Below, in pieces: positions 28,739-39,700 of a DNA stretch of 64,000 nucleotides (position 1 is its first letter; each line of letters begins with the position of its first letter). The stretch lies in NCBI RefSeq assembly GCF_902459525.1, contig NZ_LR699166.1, positions 1,500,501-1,564,500 of the forward strand. Direction: 5' to 3'. The translations under genes and the position numbers were made by a program. Source of the stretch: Sideroxydans sp. CL21. Lineage in GTDB: Bacteria; Pseudomonadota; Gammaproteobacteria; Burkholderiales; Gallionellaceae. The notes beneath the pieces are model-generated. The model made no database searches. It worked only from the letters and a program-made list of their open reading frames with translations, and had not been told where the DNA came from.

Positions 28739-29773
28739 TTACGGCGCCGGATTGGGGTACAGCCTATGCACTTCTTCTATTTTTTCCAGGATTTCCGCCG
28801 TTAGCGTCACTTCTGCACTGGCCAGATTCTCGCTGAGTTGCTGCTGCGTAGTGGCACCGAGAATGACGCTGCCGGTGAACCAGCGCGCTCTGGCAAAAGC
28901 GAGCGCCATCGTTGCCGGGGCAATTCCGGCTTCCTGAGCGATGCGTACATATTCCTTTGCGGCTGGGGGCACGTTGGGTTTGTCATAGCGTTGGCCGAAA
29001 CCGGGAAAAAGCGTGATGCGTCCCTTGGCTTTCGGGTCGGCTAAGTATTTGCCCGTGAGCCAGCCGAAGGCCAGGGGGCTGTAGCCGAGCAGGCTGACGT
29101 TGGTATGACGGCATGTTTCGGCGAGACCGCTCTCGAAAGTGCGGTTCAACAGGTGGTAGGCGTTCTGAATGCTGGCGATCTTCGGCAAACCGAGTTGCTC
29201 CGCGCAACGCACAAATTCGGAGACTCCCCACGGGGTTTCGTTGGAAAGGCCGATATGGCGGATTTTTCCCGCTTTGACAAATTCCGCGAGTACATGCAAT
29301 TGCTCGGCGATAGGGGTGCTGTCGCGTTCCTGTGTCACGTCGTAACCGGTTGCGCCAAACATCGGGACATAGCGATCCGGCCAGTGGAGTTGATACAAAT
29401 CAATGTAGTCGGTCTGCAAGCGGCGCAAGCTGCCGTCGATCGCGGCGGTGAGGTGTTCGCGGTTGATGCGCGGCGTTTCGCGTATCCATTTGAAGCCTCG
29501 CGCCGGACCGGCAATCTTGGTGGCGACGATGAGTTTGTCGCGTTGCTGCCGTCTGAGCCAGGTGCCGACATAACTCTCGGTGCGATGCGAGGTCTCGGCA
29601 CGCGGCGGAACGGGGTACATCTCGGCAGTATCGATAAAGTTGACCCCGTGCGATACGGCGAGATCGAGTTGCGCATGGGCCTCCGCCTCGCTGTTCTGTT
29701 CGCCGAAGGTCATCGTGCCGAGAGACAGCGCCGAGACGTTCAAGCCGCTGCTGCCCAATTTTCTGTATTCCAT
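28739..29773 (-). CDS. NADP-dependent aldo/keto reductase, Tas-like
   Basis: 344 residues of the aldo-keto reductase TIM barrel. Catalytic residues are recognisable: Asp in NFIDTAEMYPVP with Tyr, Lys in VATKIAGPA and His in YQLHWPDRYV. The NADP-binding C-terminal region (VILGATTQQQLSENL) is present. The long insert after QLHWPDR and the overall length match E. coli Tas. Physiological substrate unknown. GGGG lies six bases before the ATG. It stands alone, divergent from the c-di-GMP operon. Confidence 0.88.
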   Translation of the reverse strand: MEYRKLGSSGLNVSALSLGTMTFGEQNSEAEAHAQLDLAVSHGVNFIDTAEMYPVPPRAETSHRTESYVGTWLRRQQRDKLIVATKIAGPARGFKWIRETPRINREHLTAAIDGSLRRLQTDYIDLYQLHWPDRYVPMFGATGYDVTQERDSTPIAEQLHVLAEFVKAGKIRHIGLSNETPWGVSEFVRCAEQLGLPKIASIQNAYHLLNRTFESGLAETCRHTNVSLLGYSPLAFGWLTGKYLADPKAKGRITLFPGFGQRYDKPNVPPAAKEYVRIAQEAGIAPATMALAFARARWFTGSVILGATTQQQLSENLASAEVTLTAEILEKIEEVHRLYPNPAP

Positions 29774-29949
29774 GTTTGCCCCGTAAAGTTTGACGAGATT
29801 TTATTTTAATCGCTTCATCATGCTAGCATCCGGTCATCATGATGTCTGTCTTGTATTCCGCGACCATTCGGCTGTTAGGCTGAACCGGGTAAAGAATCGG
29901 CGGAGCGTGCCGCAAACATTTATTGGCATGGAGTTAGTAGAGGGGTGAT

Positions 29950-31104
29950 ATGAACAAGATAAGCATGATGCATTATCTGCCGGAGTTGGAAGAGGGTGCC
30001 ATCGAGCGCAAGCTGGCTGAATTGCAGGCCATACACCCCAAACTCGGAGTTTGTGTGTTGCTGCCGGAAGCGGAAATGGACAAAGTTGGAGTAGTGCAGT
30101 CGGCTTTTGCCAAGTGCAAGATCCCGCTGATGGGGGCGATCTTCCCGGCGCTGGTCAAGGAAGGCCATTTTGTAACCAGCGGCGCGTGGCTGCTCTGCTT
30201 CAAGGAGATGCCGTATTTCGAGTTGATCGGGAACTTGCCTGTGCAAGCGGCGGAAGCGGAACTGCTCATGGAGAAGATCGCCGGCGACATACGGGCGCAA
30301 ATCGACCACACGCCGGACATAACGCTGTTCATGCTGTTCGATGCCATGGTGCCGAATATCAGCACGTTGCTCGACAATCTGTATCTGCATCTGGCGAACC
30401 GCGTTCATTATGCCGGAGCAAATGCAGGCAGCGAAACCTTCCAGCCGTTGCCTTGCCTGTTCGACGGTGAACGCATCGTGCAGAACGGTGTGCTGCTGGT
30501 ATTGCTGAGCTGGCACAAAGGGGCGATCCTGGAACACGGCTATCAAACCAACCCGCATACCTCTTATGCGACTTCGACCAGCGGCAACTGCATTTCCCAG
30601 ATCGATTGGCGTCCCGCCTTCGAGGTGTATCGGGAACTGGTGCACGAACATTATGGCGAAGAAGTCACGGCGGAGAATTTCTACCAGTATGGCGTTCATT
30701 TTCCGTTCGGCATCGTGCGCGCCAATCATCATGTCCTGGTGCGCATTCCTGTCATGCTGGCCGAGGACGGTTCGCTGTTCTGTGTAGGGGAGGTGCCCGC
30801 CAATTCCGTCCTGACCCTGCTCAAGGCCCCGACCGTGCGCACGGTCGAGACACTGCATAATGTGGCAGAAGGTCTGAAAGCCCTGAACGGGGACATCGAC
30901 GGTGCCGAATTGCTGTTGTTCTATTGCGCGGGGCGGCGCTTGCATCTCGGGATACCGATGGCTACGACCGAACTGGAAGCCTTTGCCGGACTGACGCACG
31001 CGTCGCAGGTCGCCGGCGCGCTTTCGCTCGGCGAGATCGGCGGTTCGACGGTGAATGGCTATCCGCTTTTCCACAATGCGACTTTGGTCGCTTCGTGCTG
31101 GTAG
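29950..31104 (+). CDS. FIST-domain sensory protein
   Basis: 384 residues matching the FIST N/C sensory module from memory: the N-terminal part with repeated AGANAGSETF- and GNLPVQAAEAELL-like stretches and a C-terminal FIST_C part (HFPFGIVRANHHVLVRIPVML in part: RANHHVLVRIP; AELLLFYCAGRRLHLG). FIST domains are thought to bind small ligands such as amino acids and occur next to c-di-GMP and chemotaxis proteins. It has no membrane segment. GAGGGG precedes the ATG. The next GGDEF-EAL gene starts one base after its stop, so it probably delivers a signal to that enzyme (inference). Confidence 0.8.
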   Translation: MNKISMMHYLPELEEGAIERKLAELQAIHPKLGVCVLLPEAEMDKVGVVQSAFAKCKIPLMGAIFPALVKEGHFVTSGAWLLCFKEMPYFELIGNLPVQAAEAELLMEKIAGDIRAQIDHTPDITLFMLFDAMVPNISTLLDNLYLHLANRVHYAGANAGSETFQPLPCLFDGERIVQNGVLLVLLSWHKGAILEHGYQTNPHTSYATSTSGNCISQIDWRPAFEVYRELVHEHYGEEVTAENFYQYGVHFPFGIVRANHHVLVRIPVMLAEDGSLFCVGEVPANSVLTLLKAPTVRTVETLHNVAEGLKALNGDIDGAELLLFYCAGRRLHLGIPMATTELEAFAGLTHASQVAGALSLGEIGGSTVNGYPLFHNATLVASCW

Positions 31105-31105
31105 T

Positions 31106-33301
31106 ATGCAAAACGAAGACATCCTGCCGGTACTGTATGACCTTGTAGTCACCATCGGCAGCGAGATCAGCGTCAAACCCCTGCTCACGCGAACTTTGCA
31201 GCGCCTGCTGTATCACACTTCTTTCTCGGCGGGATTCATTTGTCTGGATGTTCCCCCGTGCAAGAAGGAAGAGGGGCTGGTCGAGGTGCATCTTGATGCG
31301 GTGGTGGGTGATTTCGACCTGATCGGGGTGATCGGCAAGTCCATTGCTCTGCCGTGTGCGCTCATTTGCGAAGAGGCGGGTCGCAAAACCGAACAGGCGG
31401 CGTTATTGTCTGCATTGCGTGCCACGCAGACGCAATACAAATCTTTTCTCAGATTACCCATCGACCATTGCGGTGTGATCGTGCTGCTGGCGGGCGAGAT
31501 GCCGGAAACAAAACTTCCCCTGACTACGATGTTGCAACCCGTACTGGCGCATCTGGCGAAGGCCATCGTGCTGTGCCGCAACAACGATGCCCATACCAGC
31601 GGATTGGTGAACCAGCGCGACTTGCTGGAAAAGGTATTCGAAAGCAGTTATTCCGGAGTGATGATCACCGATGCCGACGGGCACATTATCGAGATCAACC
31701 CCGCATTCACCCGCATCACGGGCTACGAATCGCAAGAGGTATATGGCAAGAATCCGCACCTGTTGGCTTCCGGGCGACATGACCACGAGTTTTACCGGGA
31801 AATGTGGGCCGACATTGAAAGCAACGGGCATTGGGAAGGTGAGATTTGGAATCGGCGCAAGAACGGCGAGGTTTATCCGGGTTGGCTGAACATCGACTCG
31901 GTGCGCGACAAGAACGGCGAACTGCTCTATTACTTCGGCATGTTTACCGACATCAGCACACGCAAGGAAGCCGAAGCGCAGATTCACCAACTGGCTTTCT
32001 ACGATCCCCTGACCAGGCTGCCAAACCGCCGTCTGCTGATCGAACGCCTGCAGCAGGCTTTTTCCGTCGGGGCGCGCAACGGGCAACACGGTGCGGTATT
32101 GTTCATCGACCTGGATAACTTCAAGACGCTCAACGATACCAAGGGGCATGACATCGGCGACCAATTGCTGTCCGAAGTGGCTGAGCGGCTTAATGCTTGC
32201 GTGCGCGATGGCGATACGGTGGCAAGGCTGGGCGGCGACGAATTCGTGGTGGTTCTGGAAGCGTTGAATACGGCTCAGGACGAAGCGGCAGCGCAGGCGG
32301 ATATGGTTGCCGAAAAGATACGCGAAGTCCTGGGCCGACCTTATCAGTTGGGCAGGCACACCCACTACTCTACGCCGAGTATCGGGGTAGTGTTGTTTCT
32401 TGGCCATCGGCAAAATCTGGATGATGTAATGAAATTCGCCGATACCGCGATGTACCAGGCCAAGACCGCCGGGCGCAACGCCATTCGTTTTTACGATCCG
32501 GTGATGCAGGCGGCTATCGAGGCACGTGCCGAACTCGAAGAAGACTTGAGGCATTCCCTCGAACTTCGGCAGCTGTGTCTCTACTACCAGATACAGATGG
32601 ATAACCGGAATCGTCCCGTGGGGGCAGAGGCGCTGTTGCGCTGGCAGCACCCCGAACGGGGGCTGATCTCCCCGGCACAATTCATTCCGATGGCTGAAGA
32701 GAGCGGGCTCATCATACCGATCGGGCTTTGGGTGTTACAGACTGCGTGCGCGCAACTCAAGGCCTGGCAAGGCGACGCGCGGACACAACGTTTGACAATG
32801 GCGGTGAATGTCAGTGCGAAACAGTTCCGCAGCCCGGATTTCGTTGCGCAAGTAGAAAATACGCTGGCGGAAACAAATGCGAAGCCGGCACTGTTGAAGC
32901 TCGAGTTGACTGAAAGTATCGTGCTGGAAGACGTGGAAGGGACCATTGCCAAAATGCGCGAGCTGAAGAGGGTGGGTGTGAGCTTCTCGATGGACGATTT
33001 CGGCACGGGCTACTCTTCGCTGCAATATCTTAAGCGCCTTCCGTTGGATCAGATCAAGATAGATCAGTCCTTTGTGCGCGATATCGTTACGGATACCAAT
33101 GATGCAGCCATCGTGCAAACCATCATCGCGATGAGCGAGGTACTGGGCTTGAATGTGATAGCCGAGGGCGTGGAAACGGAAGCGCAACGCGAGTTTCTGG
33201 ATTTGCGCGGATGCCATGCTTTTCAGGGTTTCCTGTATGGACGGCCGGTACCGCTGCAGGATTTCGAAGCACGGCTGAGAGAAATCAATGTCCACGTATA
33301 A
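31106..33301 (+). CDS. PAS-GGDEF-EAL c-di-GMP enzyme with GAF-like N-terminus
   Basis: 731 residues, cytoplasmic. An N-terminal GAF-like region (about 1-165, divergent) is followed by PAS (about 180-295, with the ITDADGHIIEINPAF signature), GGDEF (about 300-460) and EAL (about 475-728). ARLGGDEF is intact and RDGD forms the RxxD inhibitory site; EALLRW, DDFGTGYSSL and EGVETE are intact in the EAL part. Start at ATG 31106, one base after the FIST stop and without a clear ribosome site, so translation is probably coupled. The end overlaps the HD-GYP gene by 14 bases. Confidence 0.9.
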   Translation: MQNEDILPVLYDLVVTIGSEISVKPLLTRTLQRLLYHTSFSAGFICLDVPPCKKEEGLVEVHLDAVVGDFDLIGVIGKSIALPCALICEEAGRKTEQAALLSALRATQTQYKSFLRLPIDHCGVIVLLAGEMPETKLPLTTMLQPVLAHLAKAIVLCRNNDAHTSGLVNQRDLLEKVFESSYSGVMITDADGHIIEINPAFTRITGYESQEVYGKNPHLLASGRHDHEFYREMWADIESNGHWEGEIWNRRKNGEVYPGWLNIDSVRDKNGELLYYFGMFTDISTRKEAEAQIHQLAFYDPLTRLPNRRLLIERLQQAFSVGARNGQHGAVLFIDLDNFKTLNDTKGHDIGDQLLSEVAERLNACVRDGDTVARLGGDEFVVVLEALNTAQDEAAAQADMVAEKIREVLGRPYQLGRHTHYSTPSIGVVLFLGHRQNLDDVMKFADTAMYQAKTAGRNAIRFYDPVMQAAIEARAELEEDLRHSLELRQLCLYYQIQMDNRNRPVGAEALLRWQHPERGLISPAQFIPMAEESGLIIPIGLWVLQTACAQLKAWQGDARTQRLTMAVNVSAKQFRSPDFVAQVENTLAETNAKPALLKLELTESIVLEDVEGTIAKMRELKRVGVSFSMDDFGTGYSSLQYLKRLPLDQIKIDQSFVRDIVTDTNDAAIVQTIIAMSEVLGLNVIAEGVETEAQREFLDLRGCHAFQGFLYGRPVPLQDFEARLREINVHV

Positions 33302-34520
33302 CGTCAATCTGCACGAGGCCGTCTATTCCTTGTCGGACGCACTTGACCTGGTAGGCGTCACGCATATCCATCACGGCAAACGCGTTGCCTACATGGCGAC
33401 CGAATGCGGCAAGCAACTGGGCTGGAAGGGGTCTCGCCTGGATGAGCTTTTTCAGGCGGCTATTTTGCACGACAGCGGGGTATCCAGAACGAGGGTGCAT
33501 GCCAAACTGACTCAGCTGGCATGGGAGGACGAGGCGGACCATTGCAGGCTCGGCGCCGAATTGCTGGCCGGCAGCCCTTTATTGAAATACCTGTCGGATA
33601 CGGTGTTGCACCACCATACGCATTGGAACGTGCTCAAGGATCTGGAGCTGCCGCTGGACGTCAAGCTCCGTGCAAACTGCATCTATATGGTTGACCGGGT
33701 AGATGTGCTTGCGCTGGGCTACCAGATTGACGGGGAAGACATCCTGCTGGGCAAGGATGAGATCAGGCACAAGATTTTCGTGCGTCGTGACGACTGGTTT
33801 TGCCCGGAGCTGGTCGATGCTTTTATGGAGATATCGAATTCCGAAGCCTTCTGGTTCACTTTGGAGAGCGACCATGTCAACGGTTATTTGGCAACCTGGT
33901 TGTCGCATTTTCCGGAACAGAGCATGGAGTTCCATGAATTACGCGGTTTGGTGCATGTTTTTTCGTGCATCGTCGATGCAAAAAGTCCGTTTACCAAACA
34001 ACATTCCGATGGTGTCGCCAACCTGGCGCGATACATCGGCGGCCTGTTCCGGTTGCCGGAAGAAACATGCGAAATGCTTGAACTGGTCGGCCTGTTGCAC
34101 GATATCGGCAAGTTGCGGGTGCCGGATAATCTGCTGGAGAAGCCGGGTAGTCTGAACGAGGCTGAGATCGTCATCATGCGGCGTCACAGTTTTGATACTT
34201 ACAGCATCCTGAAGAACATCAGGGGATTGGAACGGATCAGTTTATGGGCTTTGCAGCATCATGAACGGATGGACGGCACGGGCTATCCATTTCAGTCGAA
34301 AGGCGCCGATCTCTCTTTTGAAGCGCGTATCGTTGCGGTTGCGGACGTCTTCCAGGCGCTTGCGCAGGATCGTCCCTATCGTAGTGCCTTGGCGCAGACG
34401 GTCATTCTGGATATCCTCAAGCAACAGGCAGATAGCGGCAAGCTGGACCGCAAGATAGTGGCCGCTGTCGAGGCGAATCTGCACGAGTGCTGGCGTGTCG
34501 CGACTCAGGCACATGCATAA
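33288..34520 (+). CDS. HD-GYP phosphodiesterase with degenerate upstream HD domain
   Basis: 410 residues with two HD domains. The C-terminal one is a full HD-GYP: LLHDIGK at 269-275, KPGSLNEAE, HHERMDGTGYP at 324-334 and the D-x-x-x-A-L-x-x-x-RPYR region, predicting hydrolysis of c-di-GMP to pGpG/GMP. The N-terminal copy keeps HD at 61-62 and an HHH cluster at 108-110 but lacks the GYP part. It is the third gene of the FIST group and overlaps the preceding GGDEF-EAL gene, so synthesis and both known types of degradation are encoded together. Confidence 0.9.
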   Translation: MSTYNVNLHEAVYSLSDALDLVGVTHIHHGKRVAYMATECGKQLGWKGSRLDELFQAAILHDSGVSRTRVHAKLTQLAWEDEADHCRLGAELLAGSPLLKYLSDTVLHHHTHWNVLKDLELPLDVKLRANCIYMVDRVDVLALGYQIDGEDILLGKDEIRHKIFVRRDDWFCPELVDAFMEISNSEAFWFTLESDHVNGYLATWLSHFPEQSMEFHELRGLVHVFSCIVDAKSPFTKQHSDGVANLARYIGGLFRLPEETCEMLELVGLLHDIGKLRVPDNLLEKPGSLNEAEIVIMRRHSFDTYSILKNIRGLERISLWALQHHERMDGTGYPFQSKGADLSFEARIVAVADVFQALAQDRPYRSALAQTVILDILKQQADSGKLDRKIVAAVEANLHECWRVATQAHA

Positions 34521-34540
34521 CTGACTCAGGTTGCGAGGGT

Positions 34541-36241
34541 ATGAAACTAAGCGTTAGATTCTATTTGCTGATGACGGCCATATTCTTGAGTTTCAGTCTG
34601 GTTTCATGGCTGGCGTTCAGCGATATGGTTAACGAGATCAACGTCCTGTGGGGGAAGCGATTCGCCGAGCGCCAGGTGTTGTTCGACAAGCATCGGACTC
34701 TCTCGCCGCTGATCCGGGAGATCAGGCTGGCACGCCAGATGGCGGCCGAACCGGCGTTGATAGAGATGGCGCTGCACGAAGACGATGCGGCAGTCAGGCG
34801 CCGGGCGACCAGGGTGATGGAGCGCTATCGTTTCGATTTTCGGGACCACAGTTATTTCGCTGCTTTTGCCCGCAGCGGCAACTATTACTTCAACGACTCG
34901 GCGGGGCAATATTCGGATAGACAGTACCGCTATACGCTTTCCCCTCGCGAAAAGCGTGACTATTGGTTCTATGCCACCATGAAAAATGGAGTCGATTATC
35001 AGGTCAATCTTGATCCGGATGTGCATCTGGGCGTGGTGAAAGTCTGGATCAATGTGCTGCTCAAGAACGGCAGCGAAGTATTGGGCGTGATCGGCACCGG
35101 CATAGACCTGACCGAGTTCCTGAAAGAGAGTGTGGATATCAATCAGCCTGGGGTGGATACGTTTTTCGTGGACAAGAGTCTGGCCATCCAGCTTTCTGCC
35201 GATCCCAGGCTGATCGATTATGCGAGCATTGCCAAAACGGTCGGCGAGCGCATCAAGATAGATGTGTTGTTCAAGAATCCGGCGGATATTGAACGGCTGC
35301 GTCAGATGGCGATCGACCTTGAGAAACATCAGGGGGGCGACGTATCCACCTTGTGGGTGGATTACCGCGGGGAGAAGCGCCTGCTCGGCATGGCCTATTT
35401 GCCCGAGGTCGGCTGGTATGACCTAACGCTGATGGATGAAAAAAGCCTGCAAGTGTTGCGCGGCTTCATCTGGCTGCCCCTGTTGCTGGGGGCGATATTC
35501 CTCATGGCGATGCTGATACTGGGGTTCTTGCTGTATCGCTGGGTATTGAATCCGATCGCGAGGCTGACCAAAGCCACCGAGCATATCCAGCATGGCAACT
35601 TTGACATCGAGCCACCGATTGTCGGAAAGGGAGAGATTTCGGTGCTGTCGCGTTCGTTCTGGCAGATGGTGGAATTTGTACGCAATTCCAACGTCGAACT
35701 GGAGCGCAAGGTCAATGAGCGCACGCAGGATCTGCTTCGGCTGACGGAGATCGACTACCTGACGGGGTTGCTGAACAGACGCGGCATGACGGACAAGCTG
35801 GAGAAGGAAGTTGCGCGGCAGGCCCGTCAAGGCGGGTCAATGGGGCTGCTATTGTTGGATCTGGATCATTTCAAGCTGGTCAACGACAACTACGGCCATG
35901 CGGCAGGCGATCTCGCGATATGCGCTACCGCCAACATATTGCGCTCCTTGAAGCGCAGTTATGACTATGCCGGGCGCTGGGGCGGCGAAGAGTTCATTGT
36001 ATTGTTGCCGGAATGCGATGAGGATGAAATGGTTACCATTGCCGAACGCATTCGCGAGGCAATCCGGAATTTGCATATCGAAACAGGGACCCGGACTTTT
36101 ACATTCACAGTCAGTATCGGTGCGCATTATCCAAGCAGTCCGCAGACACTGGACGCGATGCTGCAACAGGCAGACAAGGCGTTGTACGCGGCGAAAGAGG
36201 CCGGGCGTGACTGTGTGCGTACCTCCAGGCAGAAGTCCTGA
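34541..36241 (+). CDS. Membrane diguanylate cyclase with dCache-like sensor, HAMP and GGEEF
   Basis: 566 residues from ATG 34541, which has GCGAGGG just upstream. Order: membrane helix (about 6-28), large periplasmic sensor (about 35-305), second helix (about 310-332), HAMP (to about 385), coiled link and GGEEF domain (about 400-560). GGEEF lies at 481-485 and RSYD five residues before it is an intact inhibitory site, so an active, product-controlled cyclase is expected. The sensor contains VIGTGIDLTEF and LPEVGWYDLTLMD, found in very similar form in the histidine kinase at 50592-52604. Last gene of the four-gene c-di-GMP run. Confidence 0.9.
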   Translation: MKLSVRFYLLMTAIFLSFSLVSWLAFSDMVNEINVLWGKRFAERQVLFDKHRTLSPLIREIRLARQMAAEPALIEMALHEDDAAVRRRATRVMERYRFDFRDHSYFAAFARSGNYYFNDSAGQYSDRQYRYTLSPREKRDYWFYATMKNGVDYQVNLDPDVHLGVVKVWINVLLKNGSEVLGVIGTGIDLTEFLKESVDINQPGVDTFFVDKSLAIQLSADPRLIDYASIAKTVGERIKIDVLFKNPADIERLRQMAIDLEKHQGGDVSTLWVDYRGEKRLLGMAYLPEVGWYDLTLMDEKSLQVLRGFIWLPLLLGAIFLMAMLILGFLLYRWVLNPIARLTKATEHIQHGNFDIEPPIVGKGEISVLSRSFWQMVEFVRNSNVELERKVNERTQDLLRLTEIDYLTGLLNRRGMTDKLEKEVARQARQGGSMGLLLLDLDHFKLVNDNYGHAAGDLAICATANILRSLKRSYDYAGRWGGEEFIVLLPECDEDEMVTIAERIREAIRNLHIETGTRTFTFTVSIGAHYPSSPQTLDAMLQQADKALYAAKEAGRDCVRTSRQKS

Positions 36242-36276
36242 CTGTTGCGGCAGTGATCTGGCCGCAGTGAGAATAG

Positions 36277-36696
36277 CTATCCCCGGATGTTCGATTGCGC
36301 TTGAAACTGGGTCAGGTCGACCAGTGGTGCCGGCTGCCAGCCGGGCTTGCGATGTTCGGCCACGACATTGGTGAAGATTCCGCCGCGCACATAGAACTTG
36401 GCGGTCAGGCGCATGAAGCGGGGCTGGGTGGCGGCGACCAGATCGTCCAGTACGCGGTTGGTCACATCCTCGTGGAAATGCCCTTCGTCGCGGAACGACC
36501 AGATATAGAGCTTCAGGCTCTTCAATTCCACGCATTTTTCGTCGGCAATGTAATCCAGGATCAGGGTGGCGAAATCAGGCTGGCCGGTCTTGGGGCACAG
36601 GCAGGTGAATTCCGGGATCTCCATGTGGATATGGTAATCACGCCCGGGTTGCGGGTTGGGAAAAGTCTCTAATGCCTTAGTGGGTTGGGTGGTCAT
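36277..36696 (-). CDS. queF: NADPH-dependent 7-cyano-7-deazaguanine reductase QueF
   Basis: Reduces preQ0 to preQ1 in queuosine tRNA modification. 139 residues, the short single-domain (type I) form. The catalytic Cys-Asp region is visible as [14 protein letters not shown], and the QueF substrate motif as [16 protein letters not shown] with FHED following (EHDH-like partner positions). It converges with the cyclase gene and is divergent from smc, with 62 bases between the two start codons. Confidence 0.95.
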   Translation of the reverse strand: MTTQPTKALETFPNPQPGRDYHIHMEIPEFTCLCPKTGQPDFATLILDYIADEKCVELKSLKLYIWSFRDEGHFHEDVTNRVLDDLVAATQPRFMRLTAKFYVRGGIFTNVVAEHRKPGWQPAPLVDLTQFQAQSNIRG

Positions 36697-36758
36697 TTGG
36701 TGAGGTGCTTGGGTTCAGTTAGAATGCGGCGCATTATATCGTCAATGCCTGAATCAAA

Positions 36759-39700
36759 TTGCGTCTTGCTCATATCAAGTTAGCCGGTTTCAAGTCCTTC
36801 GTTGATCCCACCCACATCTCGCTGCCGGGGCAGCTGGTGGGCATCGTCGGCCCCAACGGCTGCGGCAAATCCAACGTGATCGACGCGTTGCGCTGGGTGC
36901 TGGGCGAGTCCCGCGCTTCGGCCTTGCGCGGCGAATCCATGCAGGACGTGATCTTCAATGGTTCCGGCAACCGCAAACCCGTGGCGCGCGCCAGCGTCGA
37001 ACTGGTATTCGACAACTCGCTGGGCAAAGTCGGCGGACAATGGGCGACTTACGCCGAGATCTCCATCAAACGCGTGTTGCAGCGCGACGGCGATTCCAGC
37101 TACTACATCAACAACCAGTCTGTGCGCCGCAAGGACATCACCGACATCTTCCTTGGCACCGGGGTCGGTGCACGCGCCTATGCCATCATCGAGCAGGGCA
37201 TGATCTCGCGCATCATCGAGGCCAAGCCGGAAGAGTTGCGTGTTTTCCTTGAGGAAGCGGCCGGCGTTTCCAAATACCGCGACCGTCGCCGCGAGACTGA
37301 ATTGCGCCTGGGCGATACGCGCGACAACCTGCTGCGCGTTTCAGACATTCTGCAGGAACTCGACAAGCAACTGGTGCATCTGGGCGAACAGGCCGAGGTG
37401 GCCAAGACTTACCGCGAGTTGGAATCGCGGCGCGAAACCACGCAACGCTTACTGTGGCTGGTGAACAAGCAGGAAGCCGAAGCGCGACGTGTGCGTTTCG
37501 CGCAACAGGTCGAAAAAACCAGGAACGATCTGGAAGCCGAAATCGCCAGGCTGCGCGAAGTGGAGAGCAAGCTGGAAAGCTCGCGCAGCGAGCATTTCGG
37601 CCTGTCCGATGCATTGCATGCCAAGCAGGGCGAGCTGTATGCGACCAATGCCGAAGTGGCGCGACTGGAGCAGCAGATCGCCTTCCTGGTCGAGCAGCGC
37701 AACCGGCTTTCGCAACAGATACAGAACGGCGAGCGCCAGATTGCGCAGCAGCAGACTCAGTTGCAAGGGCTGCGCACCCTGCGCACACACTGGCAGCAAC
37801 AACAGGAAGACGCCGCGGTGCGCGTGGCAGTGTGCGAGAACCGCAGCGAGAGCGAAGCGCAGAGCCTGCCGCAGGTCGAAGAAGCGGCGCGCGTGGCACA
37901 GGAACGCTTCAATTCGATGCAGCGCGAGCAAATGCTGATCCAGCAACAGCTGCAGATATTCGAGACCCAGCGCGGACATGTGCAGGGCAATGTGCAGCAA
38001 CTGGATAGCCGTCGTTCGCGCTTGATGCTGGAGCGCGACAATCTGCCGCAAGTGGATACCGAAGCGCTGGAGCAGTCGCAGCAGCAACTCGCCGAGATGC
38101 GGGCGGAATTCGAGATGCAGCAACAACAACTGGCGGAATTGCAGGAGCGTTTGCCGCTGGCCGATGGGGAGCGCCGCAAACAGCGCGATGCGGTACAGGA
38201 ACTGGAGCGACAGCTGGCACAGGCCGAGGCGCGTCTGAATGCGCTGCAGCAATTGCAAGCGCAGCTCGACAACGACAAAAATCTGAAGGCATGGCTCACG
38301 CGGCATCAACTGGATAATTCACCTCGCCTGTGGCAATCCATCCGTATCGAACAAGGCTGGGAAGATGCGCTGGAGGCGGTGTTGCGCGAACGCATCAATG
38401 CGCTGGCGCTGCCACGTCTGGAAGATGCGGCAAACTGGGGTGATGCGCCGCCGGCCAAGCTCGCCGTGTATGCGGCGGATGGCTTGCACCCGAACAATGA
38501 TGCCGCGCAAGCGGACCTGACGCCGCTGGCAAACTATGTGCGCTGCCAGGATACGCAAGCTGCGCCGGTAGTCGCGGATTGGCTGGCAGGCGTATATGCC
38601 GTGTCGAACCTGAACGAGGCGCTGAGCCAGCGCAACAACCTGCCAGCCGGTGCCTGGCTGGTGACGTCGCAGGGCCATCTGGTTGGCGCGCACAGCGTTC
38701 TGTTCCATGCGCCGGATAGCCAATTGCATGGGGTGCTGGCGCGCCAGCGCGAAATCGAACAGCTGCAGCAGGAAGCGCAGCTGCGCAGCGAAGCGCTGGA
38801 GAACGGAAAACAACAGTCCGCGCTGGCAGAAGAGGCCTATCGCTCCGTCGAGGGACGCATCGCGCCCTTGCGCAATTCCAGCAACGACCTGCAGCAGCGC
38901 CAGCACAACGTGCAGATGCAGATACTGAAACTGACCCAGGCCAACGAGCGCACGCAGGAACGCAACATGCAGATTGCGCAGGAGCAGGAAGAGCTGGCGG
39001 ATCGCATCGCCAACGAGCAGCGCCAGATGGAGGAAATCGCCGAACAGATGGCGATCCAGCGCGAGAAGCTGTCGTCGCAGCAGATGGAAAGCGATCAGGC
39101 GCGGCAGCAGGCCGGAACCCACGACAATCTGTTGCGCGAACAGCGCGACCGCGCGCAGAAGGCGCAGCATGAATTGCAGGAAGCGCGTTTCTTTGCCAAG
39201 ACCTGCGCGGAAAAGTTGACCGACCTGGAACAGAATCTGAAACAGCACGGCGAAACCCTGACACAACTGGAAGAGGCGTTGGCGCACAGCCGCAACGAGC
39301 AGGCCAATCTGAGTGAAGGCGAAGCGGATGTTCAGCTGCAGGGTGCTTTGCAACAACGCCAGGTGCATGAGCAGGCACTGGCCGAAGCGCGCAACACGCT
39401 GGAACATGCCACGCTGAACCTGAACCGCTTGGAACAGGAGCGCATGGCCTGCGAACAGAAGCTGCATCCGCTACGCGAGAAGGTCGGCGAGATCACGCTG
39501 AAGGAACAGGAAGCGCGTATCCAGTTCGAACAGTGGGCGGAACAACTGCAGGGTGTAGACGAAGAACCGTTGCTGCCGCTGATCGAGGGCGCCAAGGCGG
39601 GCGGGCTACAGAACGAATTGACACGTGTGGCCAACGAGATCACCGCGCTGGGCGCAGTGAATCTGGCGGCGCTGGAAGAGTTGCAGTCGGCACAGGAGCG

